A stretch of 64,000 nt of DNA from Solen grandis (taxonomy: Eukaryota > Mollusca > Bivalvia > Adapedonta > Solenidae). The notes under the pieces are model-generated. The model was not told the origin of the DNA. It worked only from the letters and a program-made list of their open reading frames with translations, and did no database searches. Made by a program: the position numbers and the translations under genes. Where the stretch lies: positions 25,229,222-25,293,221 of the forward strand of contig CM037777.1 of NCBI GenBank assembly GCA_021229015.1, given 5' to 3'. Positions 36,601 to 47,384 of this stretch are shown in pieces; the stretch's first letter is position 1, and every line of letters starts with the position of its first letter.

Positions 36601-37389
36601 ATTAGAGAAAATTATTCAGACTCTATAGAGATCTATACAGATGGCAGCAAGGATGGACATGAGAAAGTAGCAGGGGGAGGAATAGCAATAAGACACAAAC
36701 ATTTATTAATCAAAAATATCAATTTCAAAATTGACCATAGAGTGTCTATTTACACCTGCGAACTTGTGGCCATCCTTAACGCTTACAAATGGATCAAGCA
36801 AAACAAACCGAAAAAAGCTTTCAATACTTACAGATAGCCTAAGTTCATTAACATCAATACAAAAAGGCTACTCTAAAGATAGACAAGAAATAATTAATGA
36901 AATTTATTTAATACATCAAGAACTAAAATCCAAGGGCTTAGCAGAGGTTAAACTGGTCTGGATTCCTAGCCATGTGGGGATACAGGGAAATGATCAAGCA
37001 GACGAAAATGCAAAACAAGGCTCCAAAAATGGTTACCCGCTTAATATAGAACTTAATAAAAATGAGATATATTCACTCATTAAACAGAAAGGGCAAGAAA
37101 AATTCCAAAAACTCTGGGAAGAAAGTCACGACTCTATGAAAATGTTCGTTCCTAAGATTAAAAATAAGTGCTATAACACAGTAGTGTTAGGAGAGAAGAT
37201 GTAGCACTAAACAGGTTAAAACTAGGAATGTCTGGGATAAGAACACAAAATTTCTCAGAGGAAACCAAATGTCGTTTCTGCCCTGAAACAGAAACAGTGG
37301 GTCATATTTTCTTTGACACCACTAAGAAATGTCACCAACTCACAGAATTCAGAGAAGGCTTAAAAAATAGACTGTACAAAGAGGAATAA
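33619..37389 (+). pseudogene. LINE ORF2 (endonuclease, reverse transcriptase, RNase H), copy 2
   Basis: The best-preserved ORF2, about 1,250 codons over five or six frame segments. 33619-34645: AP-type endonuclease with W-N-A-G-G, Q-E-T-H-W, G-G-G-V-A-I-Y, N-Y-Y-S-P, G-G-F-N, L-D-L-G-I and S-D-H-I-P-I. 34534-35981: reverse transcriptase with A-S-Y-R-P-I-S-L-T-S, F-L-D-L-S-N-A-F-D-K, G-C-P-Q-G-S-V-L-S-P and the catalytic F-V-D-D. 36535-37204: RNase H with Y-T-D-G-S-K, C-E-L-V-A-I-L, T-D-S-L-S-S-L and W-I-P-S-H-V-G-I-Q-G-N-D-Q-A-D. 37253-37389: C-terminal zinc finger. The product would nick target DNA and reverse-transcribe element RNA in the nucleus. Frameshifts near 33930, 34530, 35075, 35505, 35960 and 36800 break it. 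The endonuclease motif G-G-F-N replaces the usual G-D-F-N. Confidence 0.8.
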
Positions 37390-40216
37390 CAAGTCTGACT
37401 ATCAAATCCCTAGTGTACCCGGATGGCAAAGATTCAGAAATCATTATTAGAAATGTATTGACGTTTCTGAGGGAAACGGGATACATTAATAAAATCTAAA
37501 TAAAGTAAACTAGAAATAAAACAATGAGGTAGTGGTGAAGGGGGGAAGTAACAGGACTAAAAATAGGGCAGTCTCCATTGTGCTGTTTGGAGGGGACAAT
37601 TCAGAGACCTTAAGTCTCGTTGGGCGTACTTATACCCATCCCCTCTGGACATCACAGTGGGGACCTAAAATAGCAAAACAGCAAAATAGGGATAACCAAA
37701 TCACCCCATAACCTAAATCTATATATAATTTGAATAACCAATAACCAAACAAGATAGGGAAAGAGATAAAAACATACATTCAAAATAGGGCAGTCCCCAT
37801 TGTGCTGTTTGGAGGGGACAATTCAGAGACCTTAAGTCTCGTTGGGCGTACATATACCCATCCCCTCTGGGCATCACAGTGGGGACCTAAAATAGCAAAA
37901 TAGCAAAACAATTGTATAAATCAAAGTATCTCTAATTAGTAGAGAGTAAAAATAAGCACAAAAAAAATTAGTACTACCACAAGGTGAGGATGGGAGGGTG
38001 GGATATTCATAATAAGTAGGTGACAAGTGACACCAGGTCAAAGAATAGTCACAAGTCACAAAAAGGGTGGGAATTAAAAGAAATGCGCGACAAATTAAAA
38101 GACAATTTAATAAAGAAAGCATATTAAAGGAAAATTATGGAGTGATGTAGAGGGCAAAACAGAACAGTCTGTATGCCCAAAACACCAATCCGTAAACATG
38201 AGCAAGAAACGCGCGGAAAATTTAAGTTTATTACCACGGACACGAAGTAACATAAAGTCGGCAATTTTCAATAATTTAAAGAATATTGTAAAAACTCTTA
38301 TAAGTAATAATATGCCGACAAAACTCTAAATTAGAGTTTAAATTTAGACTTTGGCTGAACCATTTATAAGGAACTCTTCCTTACTAGCATATTTGCTATC
38401 AAAATTCAAAAAAGGGAAATTCCCCTTTTCTTTTCTTCAATGTCGTTCTTTTTCTTTTCTCTCCTCAGAGACCGGAAACAGAGGTAGAAGGGTGTACATT
38501 GACCTGATTAAGGCCAATTCTTTTCTAACTATTACAATTGTCTATCCTCTGACTATAATATAAACCTACCAAAAAAGCAGCACTCTCTTGCTGCTGGAGG
38601 TTACTCTGGTCCGACAAAAGAAACAAAAAGTCTACCCCTATGAGCCCTTTTGGACCACAGTCCAAAAGGGACAAAATATAAATGTACACCGGATATCTCT
38701 AAAAGCAATTTATTGGCAAATTATTTTCAAGGACTTAATCCTTGCTAGCTTAAATCAAAGCTATCAAAATTCTAAATTAGAACTTATTTCCAAGACCTTT
38801 CTCAGTTATTTGGCACCTTCTTGGCAGCTAGGGATTATTTATTAAGTAAAACATACTTTTTCAAAAATTAACATTCGAAATTCAAAATTAAAAGACTTCG
38901 CATAATTGCCGAGCCGCCTATGGCTTACCTGACATAGCAGCACCACTGATGAGGTCTGATGCTGACCGAAACAGTGCTATATGAAAGAAAAATATATAAC
39001 ATCATGTATCAATATCTGTTTGGAAAAATCAGGGGTGTGGGGGGGGGAAGGAGAGAGAGAGAGAGAGAGAGAGAGAGGACAGGGTTACAAAATCAAAATT
39101 AAAGATAATTAAAGAAGATATTTATACGTGAGTATCAACACAAAGTAACCAACATAAAAAACATAACCCTACTTCATTTTAAAACAATTAACCTCTAAAA
39201 TACTCCCTGCCGAGGTGCACAAGGCACTCAGGCTCACGCCCACCACTCCCGTTTATGTGACCGGAACACACCCCCAGCTCAAAACAATATCAAAATAACA
39301 TGTGGTCTGACTGCAGACGATGTATATTTCAAACTGGAAGCTACCCGCAGCATGCTGGTTTAAAAAGAATATGAAGGAAATCTAAAATTAGCCCAATTTC
39401 ATATATAAAAATATTAAAATATTTAAAAATTTAAAAAAATAAAAAATACCCCTTTTTTAAAACATATTATCCAATTTCCATGTATTCAATGTACATGTTG
39501 TCCAAATTTGATGTCAATCCATTGAAAAATGGCTCCGTAATCAATTTCTTTACTTTCATTTTCTATTCATAAAAAACCCCAAAATTTGAAATATACATGA
39601 AAATTATGCCCAAAATAACTTATTATTTATATTTGCAACAAAAAAAACCTGATCAGATTTTTCATCAAGTCAAGGTCACATTAAATGTTTTAGAGAGTGG
39701 GAGATTTCACTGTATTTGGGCATTTTAAATGATTCTAATATGCAGGGGGTAACTTTCAAAATCATCATATTTTAAAAAAAAACCAAAGGATTTTTGAAAA
39801 AAAGTGCCTCTGTTTAAACATTATTTTTATCATTTAAAAATTTTTTGGTCACCTGATTGAAGGGGAAACCAAAAAAAAATTTGAAAAGCAGAGAAAAAAA
39901 AATTTTTTTTTGGGCTAAAAAAGAAAAAAAAAACTTTTAATTATTCTTTTTTTTTTTTTCAATTTTTTTTTTTTTTGAAAGTGGGCCAAAAATCAATCCC
40001 CCACTGTAAAATGCATCAGGGCATAGACAGGGGGTTTCAGGGAGTTTTTATTAAGCAAAATCAAAGGACCGGTATAGGTCTAGAGGACGTTAGCCGGGGC
40101 TGGGGAGGATGTCTCCCCTACCCCCCAGGAGCCCCCAGGGGGAGCTATGGTTGGGCATTAAATCAGTAGGGTGGCTACTGTTGGGCCTTGACCTTTTACA
40201 GGGGGGGTACTGAGTT
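37390..40216 (+). repeat. LINE 3' noncoding region, copy 2
   Basis: Collinear with the other two spacers up to 'ggtactgagttaacc' at about 40202-40216, after which it diverges from them. It contains the two 3' hairpin repeats (about 37570-37665 and 37793-37890), a G-run plus (GA)n microsatellite at 39033-39076, and deteriorating homopolymer-rich sequence from about 39550. Confidence 0.65.
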
Positions 40217-40736
40217 AACCAAATTTAATTTTGAATGAACCCGAGAAAAACTGACTGCCCCCTTTCTACAACTATGGTTTTTAGGCGGAGGAAAGCAAAG
40301 CTGCGGGGTTTTTTTCCCGAAGAACAACCAACTGAGCCCATTTAAGCGAAATTTACCCTTTGAGGCAGGACGAAAGGGAACGCCTACAGCACAGCATCTC
40401 AGGGCCCCCCCCAGCGATGAAGAAACCACCATCCATACAGGGGTACGACGTAATCTGCAAAAGGAAGAAACTTATTTCAGGAAACCGGTCATACCCTTTT
40501 CCCCGGCCCTTCCCCTGAGAATGCATTTACAGCGACCAGAAGGCACGGCAGCCGTCACGTGACGTCAGGGCCCGATGCAATGCGTTTTAAAAGGGGGGCA
40601 AGATTGGGGGGGCAGAATATTACGAAAATATCGTGCTTACCTGCATCCAGCGGGGCCCCCATTTAATGTATGGGGAATGCAGCTTCTGTATCAAACAGCC
40701 CGGTTGCTGGGAAGGTCAAAACTCCCGGTGGTACAA
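40217..40736. other. Non-LINE sequence at the right end of the contig
   Basis: Not found in the other two spacers. 40217-40525 is GC-richer and unrecognised. 40526-40736 ('tttacagcgacc...') matches the insertion at 20085-20290, allowing for many indels, so it is another copy of that unclassified repeat, cut off by the gap. Confidence 0.5.
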
Positions 40737-40836
40737 NNNNNNNNNNNNNNNNNNNNNNNNNNNNNNNNNNNNNNNNNNNNNNNNNNNNNNNNNNNNNNNN
40801 NNNNNNNNNNNNNNNNNNNNNNNNNNNNNNNNNNNN
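40737..40836. other. Assembly gap (100 N)
   Basis: Exactly 100 N. Together with the gap at 18293-18392 it brackets a 22.3 kb contig that begins and ends in repeats, so its placement and orientation here are not proven by sequence. Confidence 0.99.
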
Positions 40837-40890
40837 ATTATTTTAATTTCATAGTAGTGACGGTTAAACTAAATACTAAATTTTTAAAAA

Positions 40891-43572
40891 AGTTTAATGA
40901 AAACAGATTGTCATTCTCTTGCATTTTAGAAACTTCATATTTTTTATTTTTTACATGTTTTTAAAAATAGGACTTAATTATTGCAAAGTTAATTTGAATA
41001 ATTCAATGTAGTACTGTCCATAGCTTTATTAGGTATTACGTTGTTCATTTATATGAAAACAGCTCATTCACAGATAATTAGAATTTTTACTATTTGTGTG
41101 CATTACGCCTATCACTACCCTTTTAAAGACACATTGTAACCTAATGCAACATTCCGAGAATGGAAAGTTTCTTCTTCATATGCAATAGCGTCACAGACGG
41201 TATTGAAGCTATTTTTAGACTTAAGAATTCTACATTTAGAATGTATTTTTTCGTCTGCCGTCAAATTACTGACCACATTCACTCTGCGAGTATTCACTAC
41301 CTTGCACTGGCGAAGTGACAATATTGTGCAACGTGTTACGTTGTACTGTTGGAACCTACTTCTGGGATATCGTATTCTATATTAAATTGATTTCCCTGAA
41401 ATGGGCATTTACAAATAATAGCGGTTTCCCGTGCATAATGACCTACACTGTCCGAGTTTATTTGTCAGGAAACAAATTCTTCACTACCATTAAAGAGGGA
41501 TGGTAGAATAAAACTTATTTCTACCGGCCATAAATGATCGAGCTTCTTTAAAGACATCAAATTATATACAAAACATTCAATTCATTCTTTTTGGTATTTC
41601 ACTTACATACCGCATGGGCAGCCGGGTTGTTTTTTAAAACTAAATCACAAATCTTGGAATTCGTCAACGACAAAACCCAAATGACTCCAATAATTTCCGA
41701 CATATGACGAACTTTGTCGAGCCTTACAATAATTTGATGATGTCATATTTTGTAAATTACTCTAATAATTGTATTTTTATGGACTATATCTACTTAATTT
41801 TGTTTTATTATTACACCCCAAAAATGCTTTGTCTTAGGATTAAAAGTTCCACCTGTTATGTATTAAATTACTTTTATTTGCTAGGTAAATAGATAATATA
41901 TAATGAACAGTATATAGTATAATGTTATGAACATTGTGGTCTATAAATTCTCATAATGATGTTTTGCTACTTTTGTATAACATAATATTTTTTATGAAGA
42001 ACTATGTTGATAAGGTTTGTTTATTTTTTCAAGAAGGTTTGGTTTTTGTACGGTAATTAATACTTAAATTCTTGAAACAAGAAAACTGAAGAGTTTCATC
42101 CCGTGGTCTTTACTCGAGACCGTGTGTTGTATATATATATCACAATTAATATGTATCTTTACATATATATTGTTTAACATTTTATTTGTAAGAATCATTA
42201 AAATTCCATTTAAGCAGAAATTAATTTTCTTATAATTTCCTGATTTCTGCAGCAAAATCTAAATTCCGCAATTGTATAAATTTGGCGGTATCTCCATCAC
42301 ATGTAATAGCGTTACGAAAGGTATAGAACCAATATTTAGAATTATATAACCTAAATTTAGATGTTTTATTTTTGTGTGCCGTCACATGACTGATCACATT
42401 CACCCTCCGTGCATCCGTGCATGCGCTTACCTCACAAGCTGAACTTACGAATTAGCTACCGGGAACTGGAAAAGATGCAACGTTGCGGAAAGTGTTTTGT
42501 ACATCCATGTATATTAATTTCGATATAGATTACATTAAAATAGTGGTGGTTAGTAAAGAAAGGATGATCAAATTTCGACCTGTGTTTACTCATGCCTTAA
42601 AAAATAAAACACAAAAAAACCGTGTATTAGATTTCACTTATCGAAGCAGTGATAAAATAAATTAGTAAAGAATAGCAAGTAGAGTATATACAAAAATGGT
42701 ACCTTTTGTATGATAAACACATAAAAAAGCCAAAGATTTTAGAAACCCTTATCTCAAAACCATATATATCAACTTTTAGAGAGTATGTTGTGAAGTAATA
42801 GATTTTTATTTAATCTTTCTCTCTTGTTTATCGTAAGCAAAGGTTTATCATAGACAACTCGTTAAGCAGCTAAACACCATCGTGCTTATGCAGGTTGTTT
42901 GTACTATTCTAAGATTAAAGTATTGCGGCGTGCATTATTTTCTGATATATGCACGATTCAAAATCAGTAAATCAAATGTAATATTGAGACAAATGAATAT
43001 GCAATGACGGAATCTACAACTTAAAGAAAAAAAAAACGTTCAAGCCCATTTTACATTTCAAACTGACTACTGGTACACATTGCAAATACAACACAATACA
43101 AAACTACCACGGAGTATATCCAAATGACTCACAAATGTGAATAAGGATTAACTTTAAGAATGCTATTTGATGTTATTTGTTGTTATAATGTATGAAAGTG
43201 TTAACTTTAAATCTGCCTTAAAGGTGGGGTACCAAATATTATCCATTGTTTGAGAATGCAGGTTTAATTATATATCTTTTTGTTTAGATATAAACTTTCG
43301 CTTAAAGATATATTCCAGACCGTTGTGTCATTTTGTTGTTCCTGTTTTGTGTATGTGTGTGTGTGTTAATTATTGTGATTCTGTTCATTTGTATAATGAC
43401 CAGAGACTCCCATTATAGAGTGCATCAGCAAACATCTGGTAATCATGATGCGGTATATAAAAGCAGCTAATTTGCTCAAAATAGTCAGGCAGTTGCACGA
43501 AAGTCGATTAACGCTCTTCTTTTGTGTATAAAAGTAAGCGTGGGAATTGACATGTGTTGGGTATATTCAGCA
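40891..43572. repeat. Segmental duplication, copy 1 (~2.68 kb)
   Basis: Near-identical, in the same orientation, to 57355-59971 at an offset of about 16.46 kb. Differences are a few single-base indels and a rearranged patch at 42466-42622. It starts only 54 bp after the gap and ends at 'gtatattcagca'. Inside each copy a ~150 bp block (41170-41310) is repeated in diverged form 1.1 kb further on (42290-42440). No coding frame longer than about 70 codons and no terminal inverted repeats are seen, so this looks like a genomic duplication, not a transposon. Confidence 0.9.
43451..43550 (+). promoter_or_regulatory. TATA-type promoter-like element at the end of duplication copy 1
   Basis: 'gcggtatataaaagcag' (about 43451-43467) is a strong TATA box, and 'tagtcaggcagttgcacg' about 30 bp downstream could serve as an initiator. 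A second TATA-like 'tgtataaaag' follows at about 43525. The duplicated counterpart lies at about 59850-59950. No coding start is evident downstream, and transcription is not demonstrated. Confidence 0.3.
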
Positions 43573-44674
43573 CTTTGGGTGTATGTCTTTGGCACGAATG
43601 AGTTATCTTCTACTTGTATTAAACCCATTCCGTTGGACTGGCACGGGTGGTGGTGTTTGGTGGTGTATGGTGGTACTTCAAGTGAAATGAAACCCAGTAA
43701 AGTGGTTAAAGTTATGTCTTAAGTATACAAACTTGAAAAAGGTGTTCCGCTTTTATAAAGTGATTTAAAGATTAGGCAATAAAATGGATATTGGGGCTCT
43801 CTTGTACGATAATTAGCATTCATGTTTTTATACACATGGAAAATAATGTGTCCCATGCACGTGTGATAGTATTTTATACCCGTAACATAAATTACACATT
43901 ATAAATAAAAAGAAAGTGATAAAATATTTCGACAGATTTTTATGACGTTATACCATAAACTAAATCTTTTAAACAATCATACCAGTCCTCTATTTTTTTA
44001 AATTTTTTTTTACTTTACATATCATTGTAGATGCTTTTGTCCAGTCGTTAAAAATGAATAAGATTTCAACTTTAGATAAGACAAATATAGGAATTCTAAT
44101 ATCTATTAATACGGAAAAAATGTTTTGTAACACTTGAAAATTGTGTATTTGATAGATCAAACATTTATATTCAATTAGCAGATGCTCTCTTTAGACATGG
44201 TACATGTATTTGGTACTCAGAAAAAGGGTAGGTTTTATGGATAAAATATTGACTGTATCCTTAATCCCATATATATTATGTGCAAAATACGCAGGGTGTT
44301 AAAATAAGATTGTTAAAAGTCTAAGAAAACCAGATAAAAGCAATAACAAAATTTCCTTATACCCTGCAAGGGAGATTATTCTACAAATCTTATACAATTC
44401 ATAACTGCTTTCTTTATCTTCCGTACACATGTGATCGTGTAGGGGAATTATTATTAACTAAGGAAAGAAAAATCACACACATGATATCATAGAAAGGGTT
44501 AAGGAAGTTCAAGGAACAAATTTATACCTGGACGTTATAAAACTTATATATGGAAAAGATTTGATCTGTTGGGTATAAAAGTTATACTTTTTATAGCGAT
44601 TTGGAGACAAGTTTTTATCTAGACAATTTCCGGGTTCTATCAGTACTTTCGCTTAGGAATAATTTCTTACATCA
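43573..44674. other. AT-rich noncoding stretch after the duplication
   Basis: 'gcacgggtggtggtgtttggtggtgtatggtggtac' at 43640-43676 is a short G/T-rich run. Otherwise nothing recognisable. Confidence 0.35.
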
Positions 44675-44740
44675 TTACCACAATGATCCAATGGTAACGA
44701 ACCCAGTTGCGAATCAGAGGTTGTGGATTCGAACCCCGTT
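44675..44740 (+). repeat. Possible tRNA-derived SINE head
   Basis: 'ccaatggtaacgaacccagttgcgaatcagaggttgtggattcgaacccc' has a good box B but a weak box A, and no recognised SINE tail follows. The overlapping 110-codon frame (44601-44933) is not supported as a gene. Confidence 0.3.
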
Positions 44741-45440
44741 GGGGACAAGGGTTTCTCATAACGTTAACAGGCCCGTTATATCAATCGGAACTTCTCGGGT
44801 AATTCCGTCATTCTTCATCATTCCTCGGATGTATCTCGAGGAAGGATATGCTCAGATTCAATTTATTTGCCGGAAAAAGAATACGCGAGTAAAGAGTTCC
44901 TCTGGAACGCCACGAACGCAATTTCGAGTGTAAACAAACAAAATGCCGAGTCTGACACCTTTAAACAACCTTTTTATAGTGGAACTCCAAAGAGCAAACA
45001 CTTTCTATTTTCATGTTCAAGTGGCATGCTTAAATCGACGCCATGTCTTAATCACATGACCGAAAATAGTCCCGATGTCTGCTTAATTGATACATCCGAG
45101 TATAGTGAAAGAAAAAATTATCACCGAGGCGTTCCGATTGCCGTTATATGTCGTAAGGTTGACGCTGAGTGTCGAAACCAACGTTAAATGTCGCAAAACC
45201 TCCTGACGTTATATGTTTCATCTGTAACGCCAAATGTCGCAAAAATTAAACTGACACTATACATGTATATCGCAACATCAACGCTAATGTCTCACTCCTT
45301 TATAAGCACTCTTTTGTATTATTACTGACTTAGTTTAAGTTCCCGACGTATCCCGGAACAGTGAGCTAGGGTTTACCGGAATTAATCTGGTACGACCGTA
45401 AACGTCCAGTCTTTACTGTGCCGATTTGAGTATAGAGGAT
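44741..45440. other. Noncoding stretch with a degenerate short-period repeat
   Basis: From about 45150 to 45300 the phrase 'aacgttaaatgtcgcaaaa' recurs in variants ('gttatatgtcgtaagg', 'acgccaaatgtcgcaaaaatt', 'cgctaatgtc'), suggesting an old degenerate tandem repeat. No gene is supported. Confidence 0.35.
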
Positions 45441-45720
45441 GATTGTTTGTTTTGATTAGACTAGAAAAAGCCCCGCGAAATCGCGGGAATGTTATTCGTC
45501 CCCTGCCGGTGTTTAACGGGTACTATAGGTTTGCCCTCCATCTGTCTGTCCGTCCGTCTGTTCTTCCGGATGTCCGGAAATCTGGATCAAGCGATAACTT
45601 AAAACCGTTTAAAATAATATAATGAAACTTGGTATATAAATAGATGGCAGTATGGAGATTCTGCATGTCACTTTTTTTTCTCGTACCAAAATTCTGGTTG
45701 CTATGGTAACTGAAATACTA
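45441..45720 (+). repeat. Dispersed repeat with a CG-rich hairpin and a 'gtctgtccgtccgtctg' block
   Basis: A short palindrome 'cccgcgaaatcgcggg' (about 45472-45487) is followed by 'ctgtctgtccgtccgtctg', then 'cgataacttaaaaccgtttaaaataatataatgaaacttggtatataaatagatgg' and 'attctggttgctatggtaactgaaa'. This order is familiar from dispersed repeats in mollusc genomes. It has no coding capacity. Confidence 0.5.
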
Positions 45721-45859
45721 TGCACCTCACCGGTAGGGGACTCAAGTGTTGCGTGCAACAACAGTTGCTTGTTTACTGGTGGGATTCGTCTGAATATATA
45801 TTAGTCACGGTAATATGCCCCAGCGCCAAAGTACGGGAAAGGAAACATGGTTTTCACAA

Positions 45860-45960
45860 AGATAAACTGGCCTTGGTTGCGCTTGGGTGTGAAGCCGAGG
45901 GATTTGAGTTCGATCCCCACTGTGGTTGGGCACGGTACAATTTCTTTTTGAAGGTCATTC
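45860..45960 (+). repeat. Degenerate tRNA-like SINE remnant
   Basis: 'ggttgcgcttgggtgtgaagccgagggatttgagttcgatccccactg' keeps a plausible box B ('gagttcgatcccc') with a worn box A. Confidence 0.3.
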
Positions 45961-46267
45961 GTCTTCTACTGCTGTTAACTACGGAGATACGTGCTAAAAT
46001 TTCAGTACTGTCAGAATCCCGGTAAAGAGTAATTTAGGAAACTAGACATCTGCATAAAATGCCTTTAATTAAATCAAATAAGATCAAATAAACAACGTTT
46101 GACACACAGAACGAAGAAAAAAAAATCATTATACTGTCACATGTTTAAAGATGTGTGGTTTTAATTTTAAAGGAGAGGACAAAGACCTCGTCAGAATTAT
46201 ACTGAAGTCTGTTAGACAACATACTAGGGAAGGTTTGTCTGTGTGTCGGGGTTGGGGGATAGCAACC

Positions 46268-46358
46268 AAACGTGCCTGCCAACATGCCCCCATTATGACG
46301 TGCCTGTCAACATGACCCCATCTTGACGTGCCTGTCAACATGCACCCATCTTGACGTT
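46268..46358. repeat. 28 bp tandem repeat, three units
   Basis: Three units of the form 'gtgcctgtcaacatg.ccccatcttgac' lie end to end, with a few substitutions. Confidence 0.8.
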
Positions 46359-46502
46359 ACACCAGTTGTGTACCTACACAGCTAAAAACGATTATTCAAT
46401 CATTAAAATAGAGGTGGTTTCAGACTTCTAGTTGAATCGTTAAACGAAATGCACTCACAATATCAAGAGACGGATACGATCTATCTTTCTTTTTCAGTGA
46501 TT

Positions 46503-46508
<6 letters not shown>

Positions 46509-46535
<27 letters not shown>
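46509..46535. repeat. (GA)n microsatellite
   Basis: Pure AG dinucleotides at the left edge of the telomere-like stretch. Confidence 0.8.
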
Positions 46536-46539
<4 letters not shown>

Positions 46540-46584
46540 TGCCAGCACCTTCAATTGAGGACAATTTTCTTTTTATATATAACA

Positions 46585-46695
46585 CACCCTAGCACTAACC
46601 CTAACACAAAACACTAACCTAGACCCATAACCCTAACCCGGACCCCTACCTAACCCTAAACTAATTCCTACCCTCATCCTTACCTAACCACTACG
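46585..46695. repeat. Degenerate telomere-like repeats
   Basis: 'ccctagcactaaccctaacac', 'ataaccctaacccgg' and 'taaccctaaac' are variants of CCCTAA, the complement of the animal telomere repeat TTAGGG. They are short, impure and embedded in SINE-rich DNA. Confidence 0.55.
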
Positions 46696-46804
46696 AAATA
46701 ATGTAAGGTCAAACCAAGTGAGTACGTTCTCAGTGGTTGGTAAAGTGTGATACTCGCAAGTAATTGAGTACAAAATTGGCTCGCTTACCTGTCTGTGCAA
46801 GAGC

Positions 46805-46833
46805 ACCCCCCCCCCCCCCCCCCACACACACAG
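46805..46833. repeat. Poly-C tract followed by (CA)n
   Basis: About 18 C residues, then a short run of 'ca'. Confidence 0.8.
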
Positions 46834-46904
46834 AGAGGTTTGCTCCTATGTTTGTCTGCGGCAGGTCGGTTTCCCTCGGGATCTTCATTCATTGTAACAA
46901 GTTA

Positions 46905-47260
46905 GAGTTCGATGTTTGCTTGCTGGGTTTTAACGTCCCACCGACAGTACGAGTTGGTCCTTTTGAGACTATGTCTCCTAGAGAAAGAGAGAGAGAGAGA
47001 GAGAGAGCTGCCACACTGCAGTATAACGCCGTAGACATGTGGTATTGCAAAACACCTAGTCACAATAGCCTGACAGCGGACAAACTATTCCTTGAATAGC
47101 CCTGTACTGACTATACTATACTGACCGCCATACTGTAAACCACTAGAGCTATATAAACGGCTTTGGTAATCTGAGATCGAACCCACGACCTTCTGGCCTC
47201 CAGTGACAATAGACGCCGATGTGCTGTTAAATATGATGCCGCGACGGCGACCCACAAAAC
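46905..47260 (-). repeat. SINE family B, minus strand
   Basis: On the plus strand it reads in reverse: tail 'gggttttaacgtcccaccgacagta' (46925-46950), body 'gctgccacactgcagtataacgccgtagacatgtgg', then the head with reverse box B 'gagatcgaacccacgacc' (about 47172-47190). It matches the family at 10011-10322. A (GA)n tract (46984-47008) interrupts the body. Confidence 0.65.
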
Positions 47261-47384
47261 CCGTTTTTTTTTGCATAATGATTCATTACGTATTAAATAT
47301 CTGCATCACATCTTGTATCTATTACATGCGATTACTTATGTATCACATTTAAAATTACGACGTATTAAACCATACACTGATTTA

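Larger units (their letters stand above)
18393..40216 (+). mobile_element. Head-to-tail array of an I-group-like non-LTR retrotransposon
   Basis: The same ~9 kb unit occurs as a 3' portion (18393-about 22080), a whole unit (about 22080-31230) and a second whole unit (about 31230-40216). Landmarks repeat at 18400/28240/37260 (end of ORF2), 22990/32090 (ORF1 start) and 24545/33619 (ORF2 start), giving periods of about 9.8 and 9.0 kb. The first spacing is longer because of an ~800 bp insertion at 20083-20880 and many extra bases. Each unit is ORF1, ORF2, then a ~3.7 kb noncoding spacer running directly into the next ORF1. An ORF1 with CCHC knuckles plus an ORF2 with endonuclease, RT and RNase H fits the I/Nimb-type LINEs. 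Copies differ mostly by single-base and homopolymer indels, so assembly error, very recent amplification, or both are possible. Confidence 0.75.

Noticed and set aside
40575..40964. 129-codon frame spanning the second gap
   Set aside because: Artefact of the N run.
40891..43572. The 2.65 kb duplication as a transposon
   Set aside because: No terminal inverted repeats, long terminal repeats, poly-A tail, target duplication or coding region was found at the shared boundaries.
44601..45187. Two overlapping frames of 110 and 106 codons
   Set aside because: No domain, splice or promoter support, and they overlap a SINE-like box B and a degenerate repeat.
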